Positions 39,855-48,407 of a DNA stretch of 64,000 bases are shown here, one piece after another; within the stretch, counting starts at the first letter, position 1, and each line of letters starts with the position of its first letter. The translations under genes and the position numbers were made by a program. The stretch is from positions 2,416,954-2,480,953 of the forward strand of contig NZ_CP031747.1 of assembly GCF_005311025.1 (NCBI RefSeq). Reading direction: 5' to 3'. The DNA is from Alcaligenes faecalis (lineage in GTDB: Bacteria; Pseudomonadota; Gammaproteobacteria; Burkholderiales; Burkholderiaceae_B). The notes under the pieces are model-generated. The model was not told the DNA's origin and did no database searches. It saw only the letters and a program-made list of their open reading frames with translations.

Positions 39855-40127
39855 CTACTGTGCCGCTGTGTCAAACGATTGCAGTAGCGACTCAGCGGCA
39901 AGAACGGCACAACGTGCCTGCTCGTGCTGCTCATGCAGGCTAAGGTAACGAGCTTCGGCCTCATCGCCGCGTGCCACGTCCCCTTGGTAAGACTGCTTCA
40001 CATAGTTTGCGTACCAGATGGACTCGGTCAGGCTCAGTCCTACAAACACTTCATTGCTGTCCTGATCTTGCGACAGGGCATGGATACTCTCTAAATACGC
40101 CCGTTCACGGGGCTGAAATTCCAACAT
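39855..40127 (-). CDS. Hypothetical 90-residue protein
   Basis: A helical protein (LEFQPRERAYLESIHALSQD, ESIWYANYVKQSYQGDVARGDE, HEQHEQARCAVLAAESLLQ). AAGGAG with 4-base spacing supports the ATG at 40127 over a start at 40151. No family recognised. Confidence 0.7.
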   Translation of the reverse strand: MLEFQPRERAYLESIHALSQDQDSNEVFVGLSLTESIWYANYVKQSYQGDVARGDEAEARYLSLHEQHEQARCAVLAAESLLQSFDTAAQ

Positions 40128-40230
40128 ACGACTCCTTAGATAAGCCCCCATTGTAATGGGTGGGGGAAATCAGGCCAGCGCAAGGGGCAGGAGCCTGCCG
40201 TCAAGGCAGCTAAAGGGGCTGAAATGTCTG

Positions 40231-40767
40231 TCAGCGTATGTTTGCAAACCAGTCGTCCAAGTACCATCGACGATGCAAGGTAGCAAGGTCGTCCAGCTGG
40301 TTTTTCATGACCGCAAATATTCCCCCGGTCCAGGTGCCGAAAGCCGGCTTTCCTTGCAGATCCGTGACGTTCTCGGCAAAGGTACGGGTCAGGACGATGG
40401 GATTTTGCCAAGCGTATTCTTTGCCGATTTTCTTGAAGTATTTTCCCGATAGAGCAAATTTCTCTGTTCCTTGATAGGCCAGAATAACTTGTTCAAATGA
40501 TTTTTCACGCAAGCTGTCTGCTGTCTGAAAAAGTACGCGCATGATATCGATTTGACTGGTCTCTGCCGAGAACGACCGTAGATCAAACACCAGGACATTT
40601 GGGTTGAGGGCGTACTGATAATGGGCTCTGACTTCAATTGTTTTGTTTCTATGGTCTTTATCAAGGCTCTGGGAAACGGGCTGCCAGATGGAAAAATAAT
40701 TCCAGGCGAATAAAGCACTCAGTGTGCAGGTGATAAGGAAAAATGCGATGAGTAGTGTGCGTTTCAT
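40231..40767 (-). CDS. Hypothetical exported protein
   Basis: A 178-residue protein with an N-terminal membrane segment or uncleaved signal (about residues 4-24), then a soluble domain: NKTIEVRAHYQYALN, VLVFDLRSFSAE, YQGTEKFALSGKYFKKIG. No cysteine follows the signal, so not a lipoprotein. Beta-rich C-terminal domain; I do not recognise it. AT-richer than neighbours. Confidence 0.72.
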   Translation of the reverse strand: MKRTLLIAFFLITCTLSALFAWNYFSIWQPVSQSLDKDHRNKTIEVRAHYQYALNPNVLVFDLRSFSAETSQIDIMRVLFQTADSLREKSFEQVILAYQGTEKFALSGKYFKKIGKEYAWQNPIVLTRTFAENVTDLQGKPAFGTWTGGIFAVMKNQLDDLATLHRRWYLDDWFANIR

Positions 40768-40824
40768 TTGTGTATCACTGAGCCGTCCTTAAAAGAAACC
40801 TTTTCAGGACGGCTCGTATCATGT

Positions 40825-41145
40825 TTAGCCGGGCAAACCTGCATTGTTAGACAAGGAAGTGGCGAGCAAGGTGTTTTTGTTGCGTACCCAGCCCGGGATC
40901 AGGAAGGCGTCTACCAGAACCCATACCAGTGCAACCCCCAACATGATCAGCCCAACCCCCATCACGCTGAGCAGTGCGCCCAGAATGGTCAGCACCAAAA
41001 TGGCAATGGCGCTACCTGTTTTACCCATGTAAAAGCGATGGCCACCTAGCGTGCCCAGGAAAAACCAGAGCAGGTAAGTCACGCCCAGGCTTTTTTTGTT
41101 GGCATCATAAAGCATGGCTTGAGCAGTTGAGTTATTTGTAGACAT
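40825..41145 (-). CDS. TM2 domain protein
   Basis: A 106-residue protein with a TM2 domain: KSLGVTYLLWFFLGTLGGHRFYMGKTGSAIAILVLTILGALLS, that is, two membrane helices around the GxHRFY motif (GGHRFYMG near residue 38), and a third helix near 66-84. TM2 proteins are small bacterial membrane proteins of mostly unknown role. GAGG with 6-base spacing supports the ATG at 41145. A hairpin without T-run follows (40781-40816). Confidence 0.82.
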   Translation of the reverse strand: MSTNNSTAQAMLYDANKKSLGVTYLLWFFLGTLGGHRFYMGKTGSAIAILVLTILGALLSVMGVGLIMLGVALVWVLVDAFLIPGWVRNKNTLLATSLSNNAGLPG

Positions 41146-41190
41146 ATCAGGCCTCACGGTAAAAGTAAAATTACTTGATTAATAAAAAAT

Positions 41191-41214
41191 AAGGAGCCGT
41201 AAGGCTCCTTGATT
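41191..41214 (-). terminator. Terminator, probably of the regulator transcript
   Basis: AAGGAGCC, GTAA loop, GGCTCCTT (41191-41210). On the reverse strand a long A/T tail follows (ATTTTTTATT), so it probably ends the regulator transcript coming from 43221. Confidence 0.65.
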
Positions 41215-41517
41215 TCTCTGCTTGCTATTCGCTTTGCCACGAATTTTTTGGATTTTTTATTTTTCCTGGAATCCGCATTATTTTTAAAAAAATCAGTTTT
41301 TCTGGTGTTGTTTTTAAAAATTGTCTTGGCGATTATAGCGACTTGGCCGTCTGTGTTGTCTTTGTGTGCTGGGTTGTGGTTTTTAAGCTTGTCGGTTTCT
41401 ATAAGATTTTGATGATTTTGCCTTACGAATAATTTTCTGCCCGGGTTTTCGGATTGATTAGGCGGACTCAATTAAAGGTTTCAACTGCTCGCCAAAGCGG
41501 GCTTATGGATGCCTTGT
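41215..41517. other. AT-rich stretch without a supported gene
   Basis: About 300 bp of T-rich (plus strand) DNA between the regulator gene and the terminator. A 67-residue hydrophobic ORF (41209-41412, plus) and a 105-residue Lys/Asn-rich ORF (41154-41471, minus) cover it; both look like composition artefacts and have no ribosome site. Confidence 0.5.
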
Positions 41518-43221
41518 TCAGGCTGGCATCGTCACCTTTTTTAAGCGATACGCCAACGCCGGCCGTGTCAGCCCCAGTCGTCGTGCTGCTTCTGAAATAT
41601 TCCCGTTCGTTTTCTTCAGCGTCAGCTGGATGATTTGTTCTTCCAGGTCGTCCAGGTTGAAGGGCGTTTCCAGCAGGTTCTCCAGATATTGCGTCTGGTT
41701 CGCGCTGAAACAGGACTCTTTCGCCATAAAGCCTTGCGTATTCAAACTGCTCAAATACTGCAAGGCACTTTTCTGCTGCGGGAACAGGTGGTGAGTTTCG
41801 ATTTCGTGATTGTGCTCGGTCAGGATGACGCCACGTTCGATCATGTTTTCAAATTCGCGGATATTGCCTGGCCAGTCGTATTGCATCAGTAATTCACGGC
41901 TGCGGTCGCTCACTCCCAGCACGTGCTTTTTGTACATGCTGGAGTATTTGTTCAGAAAGTATTCGGTCAGCAGCGGAATGTCTTCTTTACGCTCGCGCAG
42001 CGGCGGAATGTGAATGGGAAAGACATTCAGGCGGTAGTACAGGTCGGCACGGAAGGTGCCTTTCTGTACGGCTTCGGCCAAATCTTCGTTAGTGGCCGCC
42101 ACCACGCGCACGTCGATATGGCGAGTGTTCTCATCACCCACGCGTTCCAGTTCCTGTTCTTGCAATACACGCAGCAGGGCGGCTTGGGACCGTGGCGATA
42201 GCTCCACGATTTCATCCAGAAAGATGGTGCCGCTCTGGGCACGCTCAAAGCGTCCGGGGCGGGATTTATGTGCGCCGGTATAAGCGCCTTTCTCGACACC
42301 AAACAGCTCTGACTCAATCAGCTCCGGGGGAATGGAGGCACAGTTCACTGCAACAAAGGGTTGATCAGCCCGGTCGCTGGCGGCGTGCAGGCCGCGTGCG
42401 AAAGCTTCTTTCCCTACGCCGGTTTCCCCCAGCAGCAGCACGGAGACTTTGCTTTGCGCCGCCTTTTCCAGCAGATGACAGGCGGCCTGGTAAGCGGCGG
42501 ACTGACCAATGGAGTTGGGCAAGGTGAAGTTGGCGCTGGAGTGCTTGAACTCCTGTTCGCGCAACTTCACCAGCTCACATCGCAAGGCAAACAGTTCGTC
42601 CTGGACTGGATCGGGCAGCATGAAACGGTCAATCTCGGGGTCATCATCTTCCCATTCCTCGGCTGGCTTGCCCACGATCTTGCAGTGGCTATGGCCCATG
42701 GCGCCGCATTGGGTTTCTTTGTAAATGATGCTCTTGCCCATATAGAAGCTGGTGTAGCCGCTGGCATAGCCCAGCAAGCTCCAACAGACCGGCTCGCTGG
42801 ACTGGCCATGTTCTTTCTGGTGATTGCTGACTTCATAGGAGTCAAACCAGTCAAATTCGCCGTAGTACTGGCCTGCGTCGCGGTCAAAGGTCAGGGCGGT
42901 GGGCACGACTTTGACCATGCCGCGGATGGTGTGCATTTGCGGGCCGGCCAAAAAGGTCTCTTTCAGTGACAGGTCCGGGCGCACTTTTTGTGAGACCTCG
43001 GCATCTTTCATGCCCGCGTGGTAGCCAAAGCGCATCAGAAAGTATTTGGCGCGCTCGCTGCCCAAAGAGGCAATCAGTTCCTTGCGTAGCTGGCCAAAAC
43101 CGCTGGCGTGCAGCAAGAGCATGCGCTGCTCGCCAAACCATATTTTGCCTTCCCGCGCATCAAAACGAATGGCGTCGATCAGGTCCTGACTTAATGGCAG
43201 TGTGAGTTCAGTAGCCCCCAT
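41518..43221 (-). CDS. mopR: Phenol-sensing sigma-54-dependent activator (MopR/DmpR/PoxR type)
   Basis: A 567-residue XylR/NtrC-class regulator. Domains: sensory A (about 10-200, with V4R), short B linker, AAA+ C domain (about 232-468), and a Fis-type HTH ([20 protein letters not shown]) at the C terminus. Walker A is GETGVGKE; the sigma-54 loop reads GAYTGA instead of GAFTGA. Phenol pocket residues H97 and W125 and the zinc set C146, E169, C172, C180 keep exactly the spacing of MopR (H106, W134, C155, E178, C181, C189), so phenol is the likely effector. GGAG with 6-base spacing supports this start over 43233. Divergent from the phenol hydroxylase operon. Confidence 0.92.
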   Translation of the reverse strand: MGATELTLPLSQDLIDAIRFDAREGKIWFGEQRMLLLHASGFGQLRKELIASLGSERAKYFLMRFGYHAGMKDAEVSQKVRPDLSLKETFLAGPQMHTIRGMVKVVPTALTFDRDAGQYYGEFDWFDSYEVSNHQKEHGQSSEPVCWSLLGYASGYTSFYMGKSIIYKETQCGAMGHSHCKIVGKPAEEWEDDDPEIDRFMLPDPVQDELFALRCELVKLREQEFKHSSANFTLPNSIGQSAAYQAACHLLEKAAQSKVSVLLLGETGVGKEAFARGLHAASDRADQPFVAVNCASIPPELIESELFGVEKGAYTGAHKSRPGRFERAQSGTIFLDEIVELSPRSQAALLRVLQEQELERVGDENTRHIDVRVVAATNEDLAEAVQKGTFRADLYYRLNVFPIHIPPLRERKEDIPLLTEYFLNKYSSMYKKHVLGVSDRSRELLMQYDWPGNIREFENMIERGVILTEHNHEIETHHLFPQQKSALQYLSSLNTQGFMAKESCFSANQTQYLENLLETPFNLDDLEEQIIQLTLKKTNGNISEAARRLGLTRPALAYRLKKVTMPA

Positions 43222-43393
43222 GGCTGTCTCCATCCTGTGATTTCTTATTGTGGTTTTGAGTGTTCTAAAACCAGTATGCCGCCTGTCTTTCTAGTGACTC
43301 AAGGAAAACATAATAGTGTCCAGAGGACGGATAAAACGGATTTTTCTAAGGTTTTACCCTAACTCAGCATTTGATGAAAACGGCGCTAAGCAC

Positions 43394-43409
43394 TTGATCA
43401 AATGATCAA
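43394..43409. promoter_or_regulatory. Activator (UAS) palindrome for the phenol regulator
   Basis: TTGATCAAATGATCAA differs by one base from the TTGATCAATTGATCAA inverted repeat of DmpR/MopR-type sites. It lies about 100 bp upstream of the -24 element, a normal enhancer distance. A half-site TTGATGAAA lies about 26 bp further upstream. Confidence 0.8.
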
Positions 43410-43505
43410 TTTTCCTGCCGTCACCCCTTCGCAGGCCGCATTCCTTCTAAGCCGGGTTTCACCTATCTCTTTAATCCTAAAGGGTTAAATCCTTCAAATT
43501 TAAAG

Positions 43506-43523
43506 TTGGCACGCGGTTTGCTA
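43506..43523 (+). promoter_or_regulatory. Sigma-54 (-24/-12) promoter of the phenol hydroxylase operon
   Basis: TTGGCAC-GCGGT-TTGCTA matches the sigma-54 consensus (TGGCAC N5 TTGCA/T) at all fixed positions. The first start codon is 50 bp downstream, with an excellent ribosome site (AGGAGGAG). Confidence 0.93.
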
Positions 43524-43572
43524 TGAACAGGCTGTGGACACTCATGCAACAGCTTGATCAGGAGGAGAACAG

Positions 43573-43845
43573 ATGTCAGACACGAGCTTGCCCACTTTGA
43601 CAAAGTACGTACGCGTACGCAGTCCGGCCAACGCCCGTTTTGTGGAATTTGATTTTGCCATCGGCCAGCCGGACCTGTTTGTGGAACTGGTCATGCCCCC
43701 GGCGGCGTTTGAGCAGTTTTGTCTGCAAAACAATGTCCAGCCCATGAGCGATGAGCAAATGCGGGTCAATGACGAGAACGAAGAGAAATGGCGTTTTGGT
43801 TATGACACTTTGGTCGGCAACAGTCGTCAGGCTGAAGCCCAGTAG
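43573..43845 (+). CDS. dmpK: Phenol hydroxylase assembly/accessory subunit
   Basis: A 90-residue DmpK-type protein. Starts SDTSLPTLTKYVRVRSPANARFVEFDFAIGQPDLFVELVMP, an alpha/beta core, and ends with a conserved DENEEKWRFGYDTLVG. DmpK is needed to put iron into the oxygenase, not for turnover. First gene of the operon, strong ribosome site. Confidence 0.92.
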   Translation: MSDTSLPTLTKYVRVRSPANARFVEFDFAIGQPDLFVELVMPPAAFEQFCLQNNVQPMSDEQMRVNDENEEKWRFGYDTLVGNSRQAEAQ

Positions 43846-43868
43846 GTTTTATTCAGGAGAACAAGAGG

Positions 43869-44876
43869 ATGACATTAGAAATTAAAACGGCCAGTTTGCA
43901 GCCCGTGCGGCAAACCTTTGCCAACGTGGCCCGCCGCTTTGGCGAAAAACCGGCCACGCGCTACCAGGAAGCCACATACGACGCCCAGGCGACGGCCAAC
44001 TTCCATTACCGACCCCTGTGGATGCCGGACAAGACCCTGAACGACCCCACACACACCGCCATTCAAATGAAGGACTGGTATGTGTTCCGTGACCCTCGTC
44101 AGTTCTACTACGGTGCTTACGTGCAAAACCGTGCCCGCATGCAGGAATCGGCTGAAACCAATTACGGCTTTTTTGAAAAGCGGGAACTGGCTCAGTATCT
44201 GAGCGAGGACGTCAAAGCCAAGGTCACCCGCTTGCTGCTGCCTTTGCGTCACATCGAGCAAACCGCCAACCTGAATTTCATGTCCGGCTCGGCTTACGGG
44301 TATGGCACCACCATTACCCAAGCCTGTCTCTATGCCGGGATGGACTCGCTGGGTATGGCGCAATACGTCTCCCGTATTGGGCTGCTGATTGATGGCAATA
44401 GCGCCGATTCCCTGAGCCAAGCCAAAGAGGCCTGGATGCAGGATGCGGCCTGGCAAGGTCTGCGCGCCTTGTGCGAAAAAACGCTGGTCCAGAAAGACTG
44501 GTTTGAACTGCTGTTGGTGCAGTCCTTGTTGATCAATACCGTGGTGCATCAAGTGGTGTATCAGGGTCTGGTCGCGGATCTGGCCAAGGAAGGCGGCCGC
44601 GATCTGGATATGCTGCTGGAGTTCATGCTGGAGTGCCATAAAGACCTGTCCAACTGGAGCGATAGCGTCTTCAAGATCGCGGCGGCTGAAAGTGAGGAAA
44701 ACAAGCAGCAACTGCAAAGCTGGCTGAATCAGTGGCTGCCACAAGTGCAAGCCGCCTTCATGCCGTACATCCAGGCTGCCTTTGCCGACCAGGCGGATCA
44801 GGTCTGGGAGCAAGCGCAGGAAACCATTGCCAAACGCGTCACTAAAGCAGGCTTGGGCCTGGGTGGAGAAGCCTGA
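43869..44876 (+). CDS. dmpL: Phenol hydroxylase beta subunit (P1)
   Basis: A 335-residue beta subunit of the soluble diiron hydroxylase. It folds like the alpha subunit but has no metal ligands. Blocks: RYQEATYDAQATANFHYRPLW near the N terminus and AHFEQTANLNFMSGSAYGYG-like IEQTANLNFMSGSAYGYG. It forms the (alpha beta gamma)2 hydroxylase with DmpN and DmpO. The stop overlaps the next start by one base (TGATG). Confidence 0.93.
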   Translation: MTLEIKTASLQPVRQTFANVARRFGEKPATRYQEATYDAQATANFHYRPLWMPDKTLNDPTHTAIQMKDWYVFRDPRQFYYGAYVQNRARMQESAETNYGFFEKRELAQYLSEDVKAKVTRLLLPLRHIEQTANLNFMSGSAYGYGTTITQACLYAGMDSLGMAQYVSRIGLLIDGNSADSLSQAKEAWMQDAAWQGLRALCEKTLVQKDWFELLLVQSLLINTVVHQVVYQGLVADLAKEGGRDLDMLLEFMLECHKDLSNWSDSVFKIAAAESEENKQQLQSWLNQWLPQVQAAFMPYIQAAFADQADQVWEQAQETIAKRVTKAGLGLGGEA

Positions 44877-45148
44877 TGACATCCAAGGTTTATATCGGTC
44901 TGCAAGACAACGACATGTCGCGCTACATCGTCGAGGCCATCGAAGAAGACAACCCGGACGCCACGGTGATTTATCAGCCAGCCATGATTCGCATTGAGTG
45001 CGTGGGCCAGCTGACCGTCAAGCGCGAGACCGTGGAAGAAAAGTATGGGCAGCAGTGGGACATGCAGGAGCTGCATCTGAATCTGATCACCTTGGGTGGC
45101 AACGTGGATGAAGATGAAGACCGCTTGTTTTTGCACTGGAACAGCTAA
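44876..45148 (+). CDS. dmpM: Phenol hydroxylase regulatory effector protein (P2)
   Basis: A 90-residue cofactorless coupling protein (MmoB/DmpM family). It opens TSKVYIGLQDNDMSRYIVEAI and has NPDATVIYQPAMIRIECVGQLTV, as expected, and ends HLNLITLGGNVDEDEDRLFLHW. It stimulates hydroxylase turnover by binding near the active-site channel. Coupled to dmpL by TGATG. Confidence 0.93.
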   Translation: MTSKVYIGLQDNDMSRYIVEAIEEDNPDATVIYQPAMIRIECVGQLTVKRETVEEKYGQQWDMQELHLNLITLGGNVDEDEDRLFLHWNS

Positions 45149-45166
45149 ATCAGAAAAGGGGGCAAC

Positions 45167-46672
45167 ATGGCCACGAAAAAACTAAATATCAAAGACAAAT
45201 ATCGCTATCTGACTCGTGATCTGGACTGGGAATTCAGCTACCAGGATCGCAAGGACGCCTTCCCCTACGAGGAGTTTGAGGGCATCAAGATTACCGATTG
45301 GTCCAAATGGGAAGATCCGTTCCGTCTGACAATGGACGCGTACTGGAAATACCAGGCCGAAAAAGAAAAGAAGCTGTACGCCATTTTTGATGCCTTCGCG
45401 CAGAACAATGGCCAGATGAATATTTCCGACCCGCGTTACTTGAACGCGATCAAGGTGTTTCTGACCGCGGTGACCCCGCTGGAATACCAGGCTTACCAGG
45501 GCTACTCCCATGTGGGCCGTCAATTCAGCGGCATCGGCGCACGTATTGCGTGTCAGATGCAGTCGATTGACGAGCTGCGTCACGTCCAGACGCAGGTTCA
45601 CGCCATGAGCCACTACAACAAGTTTTTCAATGGCTTCCAGGACTGGAGCCATATGCACGACCGGGTCTGGTACCTGTCCGTGCCCAAGTCTTTCTTTGAA
45701 GATGCCCGCGCTGCCGGCCCCTTCGAGTTCCTGCTGGCGATCAGCTTCTCCTTCGAGTACGTGCTGACCAACCTGCTGTTCGTGCCCTTCATGTCGGGTG
45801 CGGCCTACAACGGCGACATGGCTACGGTGACTTTCGGTTTCAGCTCGCAGTCTGACGAAGCACGTCACATGACGCTGGGCCTGGAAGTGATCAAGTTCCT
45901 GCTGGAGCAGCACGAAGACAACGTGCCTATCGTTCAGCAGTGGATCGACAAATGGTTCTGGCGCGGCACCCGCCTGCTGTCCGTGGTCGGCATGATGATG
46001 GATTACATGCTGCCTAACAAGGTCATGTCCTGGAAAGAAGCCTGGGAGGTTTATTTCGAACAGGCTGGTGGTGCACTGTTCAAGGATCTGGCCCGCTACG
46101 GCATCCGCATGCCCAAGTACAGCGAAGTGATCGAAAAAGAGAAAGAGCACATCTCGCACCAGGCCTGGTGGATCTTCTACAACTTCGGTCACGCTGCCGG
46201 TTTCCACACCTGGATCCCTAGCGACGAGGAATTGGATTGGTTGAGCGCCAAGTACCCCGATACTTTCGACAAGTACTACCGCCCACGCTGGGAAATGGCC
46301 AAGAAGATGGAAGCCGAAGGCAAGCGCTTTTACTCCAGCGGTCTGCCGCAGCTGTGTCAGGTATGTCAGGTGCCCATGACCTTTACCGACATGGAAAAAC
46401 CCGACGAAATTACCTACCGTCAAAGCCAGTACAAGGGCGAGCGCTATCACACCTGCTCGGACGGCTGCCGCGACATTTTCGAGCACGAGCCTGAAAAGTA
46501 CATCCAGGCCTGGCTGCCAGTGAACCAGATCCTGCAAGGTGGCTGCGGTGGTCCCGAGCTGGAGAAAATCCTGAGCGACTACTACCAGTTGAACGTAGGT
46601 GTCGACAATATGGACTTCAAGGGTTCGGTGGACGAAGCGCGCTGGAACGAATGGAAAGGAGTGACGGCCTAG
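45167..46672 (+). CDS. dmpN: Phenol hydroxylase alpha subunit (P3), diiron oxygenase
   Basis: A 501-residue catalytic subunit. Diiron ligands visible: E106 (in PLEYQ), E136 and H139 (DELRH), E197 (FSFEY), E231 and H234 (DEARH), that is two ExxH motifs. A C-terminal zinc/YHS-like region carries CQVCQVPM and HTCSDGCRDIFEHEP. It inserts one oxygen atom into phenol to give catechol, using electrons from DmpP. All residues expected for activity are present. A long antisense ORF on the minus strand is a shadow of this gene. Confidence 0.96.
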   Translation: MATKKLNIKDKYRYLTRDLDWEFSYQDRKDAFPYEEFEGIKITDWSKWEDPFRLTMDAYWKYQAEKEKKLYAIFDAFAQNNGQMNISDPRYLNAIKVFLTAVTPLEYQAYQGYSHVGRQFSGIGARIACQMQSIDELRHVQTQVHAMSHYNKFFNGFQDWSHMHDRVWYLSVPKSFFEDARAAGPFEFLLAISFSFEYVLTNLLFVPFMSGAAYNGDMATVTFGFSSQSDEARHMTLGLEVIKFLLEQHEDNVPIVQQWIDKWFWRGTRLLSVVGMMMDYMLPNKVMSWKEAWEVYFEQAGGALFKDLARYGIRMPKYSEVIEKEKEHISHQAWWIFYNFGHAAGFHTWIPSDEELDWLSAKYPDTFDKYYRPRWEMAKKMEAEGKRFYSSGLPQLCQVCQVPMTFTDMEKPDEITYRQSQYKGERYHTCSDGCRDIFEHEPEKYIQAWLPVNQILQGGCGGPELEKILSDYYQLNVGVDNMDFKGSVDEARWNEWKGVTA

Positions 46673-46687
46673 TCACGCGAGAAAAAG

Positions 46688-46711
46688 GGCAGTGCCTTGG
46701 TGGGCACTGCC
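46688..46711 (+). promoter_or_regulatory. Intercistronic hairpin between alpha and gamma subunit genes
   Basis: A perfect 9-bp stem GGCAGTGCC (46688-46696) / GGCACTGCC (46703-46711), loop TTGGTG, no T-run, in the only large gap of the operon (65 bp). It could stabilise the upstream mRNA or attenuate the downstream genes. Confidence 0.6.
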
Positions 46712-46737
46712 ACTACCTATAAAAATTGGAGATCAAT

Positions 46738-47100
46738 ATGGCAGTTACTGCAATTACCCCGGACTACCAAGGCTATGCGCGCGACCAGCAGTCGCACTAT
46801 GGCGACAGCATGTTGCTGTATATCGGCTGGGACGAGCACCTTTTGTTCTGCTCGGCCAAGGCCTTTCTGGTTCAGCCCGACATGACCGTGTCCCAGATGA
46901 TCCAGCAACTGTTGCCTGCCGGCTTTGCCCAGCATCCTGACTTTGAGCAGATCGAATGGAGCAAGGTGCAATGGAATTTGAATGGCGAGGCGGTTGAACT
47001 GAATCCTGACGACACCCTGGGGTCCAAGGGCTTTGATCACAAATCCTTGTTGCGTTTCAAGACCCCTGGCCTGAATGGCTACAAGGGTACGGGCGTATAA
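46738..47100 (+). CDS. dmpO: Phenol hydroxylase gamma subunit (P4)
   Basis: A 120-residue subunit. Blocks: AVTAITPDYQGYARDQQS, MLLYIGWDEHLLFCSAKAF, LNPDDTLGSKGFDHKSLLRFKTP. The gamma subunit wraps the alpha-beta pair. GGAGATCAAT precedes the ATG at 46738; a TTG four codons earlier is less likely. Confidence 0.93.
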   Translation: MAVTAITPDYQGYARDQQSHYGDSMLLYIGWDEHLLFCSAKAFLVQPDMTVSQMIQQLLPAGFAQHPDFEQIEWSKVQWNLNGEAVELNPDDTLGSKGFDHKSLLRFKTPGLNGYKGTGV

Positions 47101-47115
47101 GAGGCGGAGGCAGCA

Positions 47116-48177
47116 ATGACGTATCAGGTAACCGTAGAACCCACAGGTGATGTGGTAGAGGTGGAAGATGGACAAACCTTGTTGGACGCTGCGTTGCGAC
47201 AAGGGGTTTGGTTGCCTTTTGCCTGTGGACATGGCACGTGTGGCACCTGCAAGGTGCAGGTGCTGGAAGGCTATGCAGACGCAGGCGATGCGTCCAGCTT
47301 TGCCTTGATGGATTCGGAGCGGGACGAAGGCAAGCTGCTGGCTTGCTGCTGTCTGCCCGAATCCGATATGGTCATCGAGGCCGACGTGGATGTGGACCCG
47401 GATTTCCAGGGCCTGCCTGTCGAGGATTATCAGGGCAAGGTCGTCCTGATTGAAGACTTGTCGCCCACGATCAAGCACATCCGTCTGGAGCTGGATCGTC
47501 CGATGGCGTTTCAGGCCGGGCAGTACATCAACCTGCATGTGCCGTCCATCGACAGCACCCGTGCTTTCTCCATCGCGAATCCGCCGTCCATGAGCGGCAT
47601 TATTGATTTGCATGTACGTAAGGTAGAAGGGGGCGCCGGCACGACCTGGCTTCATGATGAACTGCAAGTGGGGCAGTCTCTGGATGTGTCTGGCCCTTAT
47701 GGTCAGTTCTTTGTGCGCAAGTCCGACCCGCAAGGCGCCATTTTTATCGCGGGTGGCTCGGGCCTGTCCAGCCCCGAATCCATGATTATGGACTTGCTGG
47801 AAGAGGGCGATACCCGTCCTATTTATCTGTTCCAGGGTGCGCGCAATAAAGCCGAGCTGTATCATGCGGATCATTTCTATCAACTAGCTGAAAAGCACGA
47901 CAATTTCCACTACATTCCGGCCTTGAATGCGCCTTTGCCGGATGATGCCTGGGAAGGCTTTGTGGGCTTTGTGCATGAAGCCGTGGGGCAGTTCTTTGAG
48001 CAGCGTTGCTCGGGTAACAAGGCCTACTTGTGTGGCCCGCCCCCTATGATTGAAGCGGCCATTTCCACTTTGATGCAAAGTCGCCTCTTCGAGCGCGATA
48101 TTCACATGGAACAGTTCCTGACAGCCGCAGATGGTGCTACTGGCAAGGTGCGTTCGGCGTTGTTCAAGCGCATCTAA
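47116..48177 (+). CDS. dmpP: Phenol hydroxylase reductase (P5), FAD and [2Fe-2S]
   Basis: A 353-residue reductase. N-terminal plant-type ferredoxin with CGHGTCGTCKVQVLEG (three of four cluster Cys, the fourth in ACCC at about 77-79), then an FAD domain with RAFSIANPP (RxYS-type) and a NADH domain with IAGGSGLSSPESMI and YLCGPPPMIEAA. It passes electrons from NADH to the diiron centre. GGAGG with 5-base spacing. Last gene of the operon. Confidence 0.95.
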   Translation: MTYQVTVEPTGDVVEVEDGQTLLDAALRQGVWLPFACGHGTCGTCKVQVLEGYADAGDASSFALMDSERDEGKLLACCCLPESDMVIEADVDVDPDFQGLPVEDYQGKVVLIEDLSPTIKHIRLELDRPMAFQAGQYINLHVPSIDSTRAFSIANPPSMSGIIDLHVRKVEGGAGTTWLHDELQVGQSLDVSGPYGQFFVRKSDPQGAIFIAGGSGLSSPESMIMDLLEEGDTRPIYLFQGARNKAELYHADHFYQLAEKHDNFHYIPALNAPLPDDAWEGFVGFVHEAVGQFFEQRCSGNKAYLCGPPPMIEAAISTLMQSRLFERDIHMEQFLTAADGATGKVRSALFKRI

Positions 48178-48407
48178 GCGGTCTTGGCTGACTGCCGACC
48201 GGACCTTTTTCCAGCGAAAAGGTCTGCTCCTGGTGGTCGCGAACGCCGTGCCTTTCTGGCCTTGCAAGAAGTGTTAACGACGCTTTGCAGGGCCTTGTTG
48301 TATTAGACGGTGGCGGCTTTGCCGTCTGACCGTATCAGCGCAAGCAGGTGAGGCAGAAGGTTTCGCTGCAAGCCTGAGCAGGCCAGTTGCTCATAGGCTT
48401 GCAGCCA

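Larger units (their letters stand above)
43234..43572. promoter_or_regulatory. Divergent control region of regulator and phenol hydroxylase operon
   Basis: A 339-bp region without genes. Towards the operon it holds the activator palindrome (43394) and the -24/-12 promoter (43506). The regulator's own promoter was not identified. Confidence 0.85.

Noticed and set aside
41154-41471. Overlapping forward hydrophobic and reverse Lys/Asn-rich frames
   Set aside because: AT-rich DNA yields open frames by composition; neither has a ribosome site and a terminator lies at 41191.
45182-46537. 451-residue open frame on the reverse strand
   Set aside because: It lies fully opposite dmpN, whose metal ligands and family blocks are certain; the reverse frame is a GC-rich codon-bias shadow.
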